A stretch of 64,000 nucleotides of DNA. Origin: Lanius collurio (taxonomy: Eukaryota > Chordata > Aves > Passeriformes > Laniidae). Each line of letters begins with the position of its first letter. Position 1 is the first letter of the stretch. The notes under the pieces were generated by a model, which saw only the letters and a list, made by a program, of their open reading frames with translations, ran no database searches and had not been told where the DNA came from. Shown here piece after piece: positions 60,430-64,000 of the stretch. The translations under genes and the position numbers were made by a program. The DNA lies in the NCBI GenBank assembly GCA_020086605.1, contig JACBWW010000003.1, positions 3,846,989 through 3,910,988 on the forward strand, in the 5' to 3' direction.

Positions 60430-61893
60430 GTAAAGTCATCACAGTCAGGTGAAGTCCCAGATTACTGGAAAAAGGGAAAATTGGACCTTTCTATAAAACA
60501 AGGGGAAAGTAGGACTCGGGGAACTATCAAGCTGTCAGCCTTACCTCTGTGCCCAGGAAGATCATGGATCTGTTGATCCTCTTAGAAATTACACTGAGGA
60601 GCATAGAGGACAGGGAGGTGATTGGAGGCAGCCAGCACATCTTCACCAAGGACAGGTCCTGTCTGACCAGCCTAGTAGGCTTCTATGATGGAGAAAACAC
60701 ATCAGTGAACAAGGGAAAGGCTACAGATCTTGTTCATCTGGACTGCTGTAAAGCATTTGGCATGGTCCCTCACAACTTACTTCTCTCTAAAGTGGAGAGA
60801 AATGGATTGATTAGATGGACTTTTAGATGGATAAGGAATTGGTTTCACAGTTGCATCTAGAAAGTAGTGGTAACTACTCAGTCCCAGTGGACATCAGTGA
60901 CAAGTGGTGTTCCTCAGGGGTTCATATTGGGACAGGTGTTATTTCATACCTTCATTTATGACATAAAGGGATCCATTGCACCTTCAGCAAGTTTGCAGGT
61001 GACACTAAGCTGAGTGGGGCAGTTGACATGCCCTGAAGGACAAGACACCATCCAGAAGGATGTGGACAAGCTAGAGAAGTGGGCCCATGAGTATCTCACG
61101 GTGTTTATTAGACAAGACCAAGAGCAAGGTACTGTACCAGGGTCAGGGCAACCCCTACTGTCAGTACAGGCTGGGGGTGGACAGATCAAGAGCTGCCCTG
61201 CTGAGAAGGACTTGGGGGTGCTGGTGGATGAGAGGCTGGACATGAGCCAGCAATATGCACTTGCACACAGTAAAGCCCACAGTTGCATCCAAAGCAGTGA
61301 GGCCAGCAGGTTGAGGGAGGTGATTCTCCCCCTCTACTCCTGTTTGGTGAGACCCTACTTGCAAGTGCTGCATCCAGCTTTTGGGATTTCAGCACAGGAA
61401 GGACATGGACCTCTTAGACTGCAACCAGAGGAGGCCACCAAGATGATTAGAAGGATGAAGTACATCTCTTAGGAGGAAAGGCTGAGAGAATTGAGGTTAT
61501 TCAGCCTGGAAAGACAAGGCTTTGGGGTGACCTAATTGTGTCCTTTCAATACATAAAGGAAACCAACAAGAAAGATGGAGAGTGACTTTTTGCTAGGGTA
61601 TAAAGTGATAGGACAAGTGGGAAGGGTTTCAACTGAAAGAGGGTAGGTTTAGATTAGATATTAGGAAGAAATTCTTTACTGAGTGGGTGGCAAGGCACAG
61701 GAGCAAGTTGCCAGAGAAGTTGTGGATGTCCTATCCCTGAAAATGTTCAAGGCCAGGTTGGATGAGGTTTTGAGCAACCAGGTCTAGTGGAAAGCATCCC
61801 TGCCCACAGCAGAGATATTGGAACTAAATGATCTTTAAAGTCTCTTTCAACCCAAACCATTCTATGATTCTATGATTCTATACTTCTATGATT
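60430..61893 (+). mobile_element. CR1 LINE, 5'-truncated, from mid reverse transcriptase to tail
   Basis: This is the best-preserved element here. It starts at CAGTCAGGTGAAGTCCCAGA, in the reverse transcriptase, and ends with ATTCTATG units (about 61860-61893). The first frame (60549-60860) carries RT motifs SCLTSLVGFYDG and VHLDCCKAFGMVPHNLLLSK. The catalytic FADD motif is FAGD (60992-61003): its first Asp codon reads GGT. Frameshifts follow near 61010-61020; a second frame (61014-61472) holds the RT thumb and C-terminal region, with KDLGVLVDERLDMS. It then runs through the 3' UTR, with AGATTAGATATTAGGAAGAA and GATCTTTAAAGTCTCTTTCAACCC. The lost Asp, frameshifts and stops make it inactive. 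No target duplication is evident. Confidence 0.95.
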
Positions 61894-64000
61894 AAGATTC
61901 TTGGTTCATTCAGCAAATAGTCTTACATTCCTTTAGTAATTATAGTATGCATATTACATGGTTATAAAAAAACTCCCCACAAGCACAGAAAAGCAAAAAT
62001 AATCAGCTTGTAAATCCTTACCAAGAACAGATGCTGAAATTGAGTGGTTGTAATATTTTATGCAAGTTAAGTCTAACTTAAAAAAAACTTTGTAATCTTT
62101 TGCAAAATATTACAGAAAGGGTGGAGGGTTGTATTTTATACACTAACACAGCTAAATGTATTTTGCCTTTTACTTTTGCCTTTTACTTTTCGTGTGTCTT
62201 TCCCCCCACTATACTAATTAGGATACCTGGATTTATTGCTTTAGGCACAGAGTAGAATAAACTATGTTTTCACACAGATGTTTGATCAAGCTTGGGTATA
62301 TTCAACCTATTTGGGTTTTTGCAAGGAAGTGAAATCTTTCAGAGGACAGTGACCATGTTTACAAGTTAGAAATACCTAGTGAACATCCAGTGACAATTCC
62401 TGGAGGGTTTCAGAAAGCAATAAATGTTGTCTCAAGGATAAAGATAGCCAGTTCCACAACTCAATTGCTTGCAGAGGAACCTTCAGAGAATTCTTTACCT
62501 TGTGGCATTTTTGTACATTGCTGTTTACTCAGTGTTCCAGGATGTTCCTTTAATAAAAGGCCTGTTATTATGTCGAATGAATCCCAGCATGAAGTCATAT
62601 CCCTCCCTAAATTGATGATAGCTGGACTTCATAATATTTTTTTTTTTTTGCTGTTTTATGAGCTCAATAAAAAATGGACTTGATACACATCATAGCTAAA
62701 CTCTAGGGATCATCTTCTAAGGGTATGGCATTATTGAAATGTTAGAAATTAAGATACACGCTACAAAACAAGATGAAATTAAGAAATTTTTCTGTTAGTG
62801 GTTTCTCAAGTTCATCACAAAGTAGGAAGCATATGATACTAACTTATCTGTTGGACTACTAGAATAATGATATATATGACTGATCTTGTATTTTCTGGCC
62901 AATTAAGCATGAAAAGGAGGTCTGAAGAATGTTACATTTGAACTTCTAATTCTTCTGCTGATTTTTATTATTGTTGTTGTTGTTTTTATATTTCATGCAT
63001 GCTAAAATAGGTTCATGTTCATTCCTGAAATTCCAAATTCAGAGATAGCTGTCTGATACTGCCCAGTCTTCCAAAACTTTGGGCTAAACGTGTTTTTGGT
63101 AATCTTAAAATAATGCTAGGAAGCCAAAGTAAATGTGATTGTTACATTTATAGCTATGTATGAAGCTATACTGTATGAAGCAGGACACAATAATAAAATT
63201 CAACTGAACATCATTCAACACACTGGGTAAAACTTTATCACAGAGATTTAATCAGATGCTAAACATGAATAATTGGATGTATGTGATGAAATGTCTTGAT
63301 TTGCCAATTAGGGCTCTCAACTTATTTCACAATAAGCCCATACCTACAAGATGAAACATTGGAAAGAAAATCTTATAACTGCTATAAATCATATTCTTAT
63401 AGTTGTGATCTGGATTATAAGAAAATTTAAGAAAAGTAAGAGTATTAATAATGGTTTGCACATGAAGTTTTGATCCTCTTACAGAACAGCAAGAAAGTAC
63501 TCATTTATATTGAGATAAATGCATATAAAATTACTATTATCTAGGCTGGAGTACTTTGGAGATTCAGATTCAAGCAGCTGCAATGTGTGGCATAAATACC
63601 AGATATATTAACTGGAGGCAAAAGCAATAACCTTTCAACTTCTTGAGATACCACTGCTGTGAATATTATTGCAATATTATGCTTTCTAAGTACTGATAGT
63701 TATAAGAATTTCAACATTTCTGTCTTTTAAATTTTACAAATGTAAATAATGTAGTGGATTTTTTTCTCATGATTCTTTATTCTCCTTTTAATTTATCATG
63801 TATATAGACTCTCCAAAGCCAGTCCTACGGAAAATAAGAAAAAAGAAAACAAAGCCAAAGAATAACTAAACCAATGAGGTGAAACTATTGATTTATTAAT
63901 CAGATATGATAGTGAGTTTCTTTTTTTTTTTTTTAATCAGATGTGTTTCTCAATTTTGATTACATCTTGGTTCACAAGAATTGAACCTGTTTCTGGATCT
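61894..64000. other. AT-rich intergenic DNA
   Basis: No gene or repeat family was recognised. It holds minor simple repeats: a poly-T at 62639-62649, a (TTG)n run near 62966-62982 and a poly-T at 63921-63934. The stretch 62,520-62,640 is of higher complexity but too short to call. Confidence 0.4.

Noticed and set aside
61014..61472. A 152-codon frame, the longest in the window, as a candidate gene
   Set aside because: It is part of the CR1 reverse transcriptase region in a dead LINE copy and begins at a GTG after a frameshift.
1..64000. CRISPR arrays, bacterial operons, phage or plasmid systems
   Set aside because: The repeats are avian retroelements and microsatellites, and there are no dense long open reading frames; the DNA is vertebrate nuclear.

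Overview
The window is a stretch of vertebrate nuclear DNA, almost certainly from a bird and probably a songbird. The evidence is the repeat set. There are several CR1 LINE copies with the typical 3' end and ATTCTATG tail, and a solo long terminal repeat of a common avian endogenous retrovirus type. There is also a tRNA-Ile-derived SINE that matches my memory of TguSINE1, a passerine element. The DNA is AT-rich and CpG-poor, with no bacterial-style gene packing. The longest open frames lie in CR1 or are chance, so no single-exon gene is present.

Layout. Positions 1-17,830 appear to hold the 3' part of one plus-strand spliced gene. Two candidate coding exons (2656-2776 and 17395-17482) have good splice sites, compatible phases and protein-like open frames. 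The second ends in a stop codon followed by UTR-like sequence with an AATAAA. I could not identify the gene. The intron between them holds a weaker alternative set of candidate exons (4862-4908, 5943-5989, 9024-9123) ending in a stop and another AATAAA. It also holds a SINE (9379-9525), a solo LTR (13046-13607) and an ancient minus-strand CR1/L3-like fragment (13620-13890).

Positions 17,830-64,000 look intergenic. They contain scattered repeats: an L3-like LINE at 39.9-40.4 kb, CR1 at 38.8, 57.9 and 60.4 kb, an MIR-like SINE at 34.6 kb, and several microsatellites and poly-A/T tracts. There are also GC-rich or CpG-retaining blocks. The most striking is 53,880-54,570, which reads like a deeply conserved developmental enhancer. 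Similar but weaker blocks lie near 19.5 and 43.8 kb. A hairpin of pre-miRNA size sits at 31,339-31,406.

I see no multi-gene system, CRISPR array, operon or intact mobile element. The points most worth checking are the unidentified gene end, the candidate regulatory block at 54 kb and the hairpin at 31.3 kb. All repeat identities come from remembered consensus sequences; no search was run.
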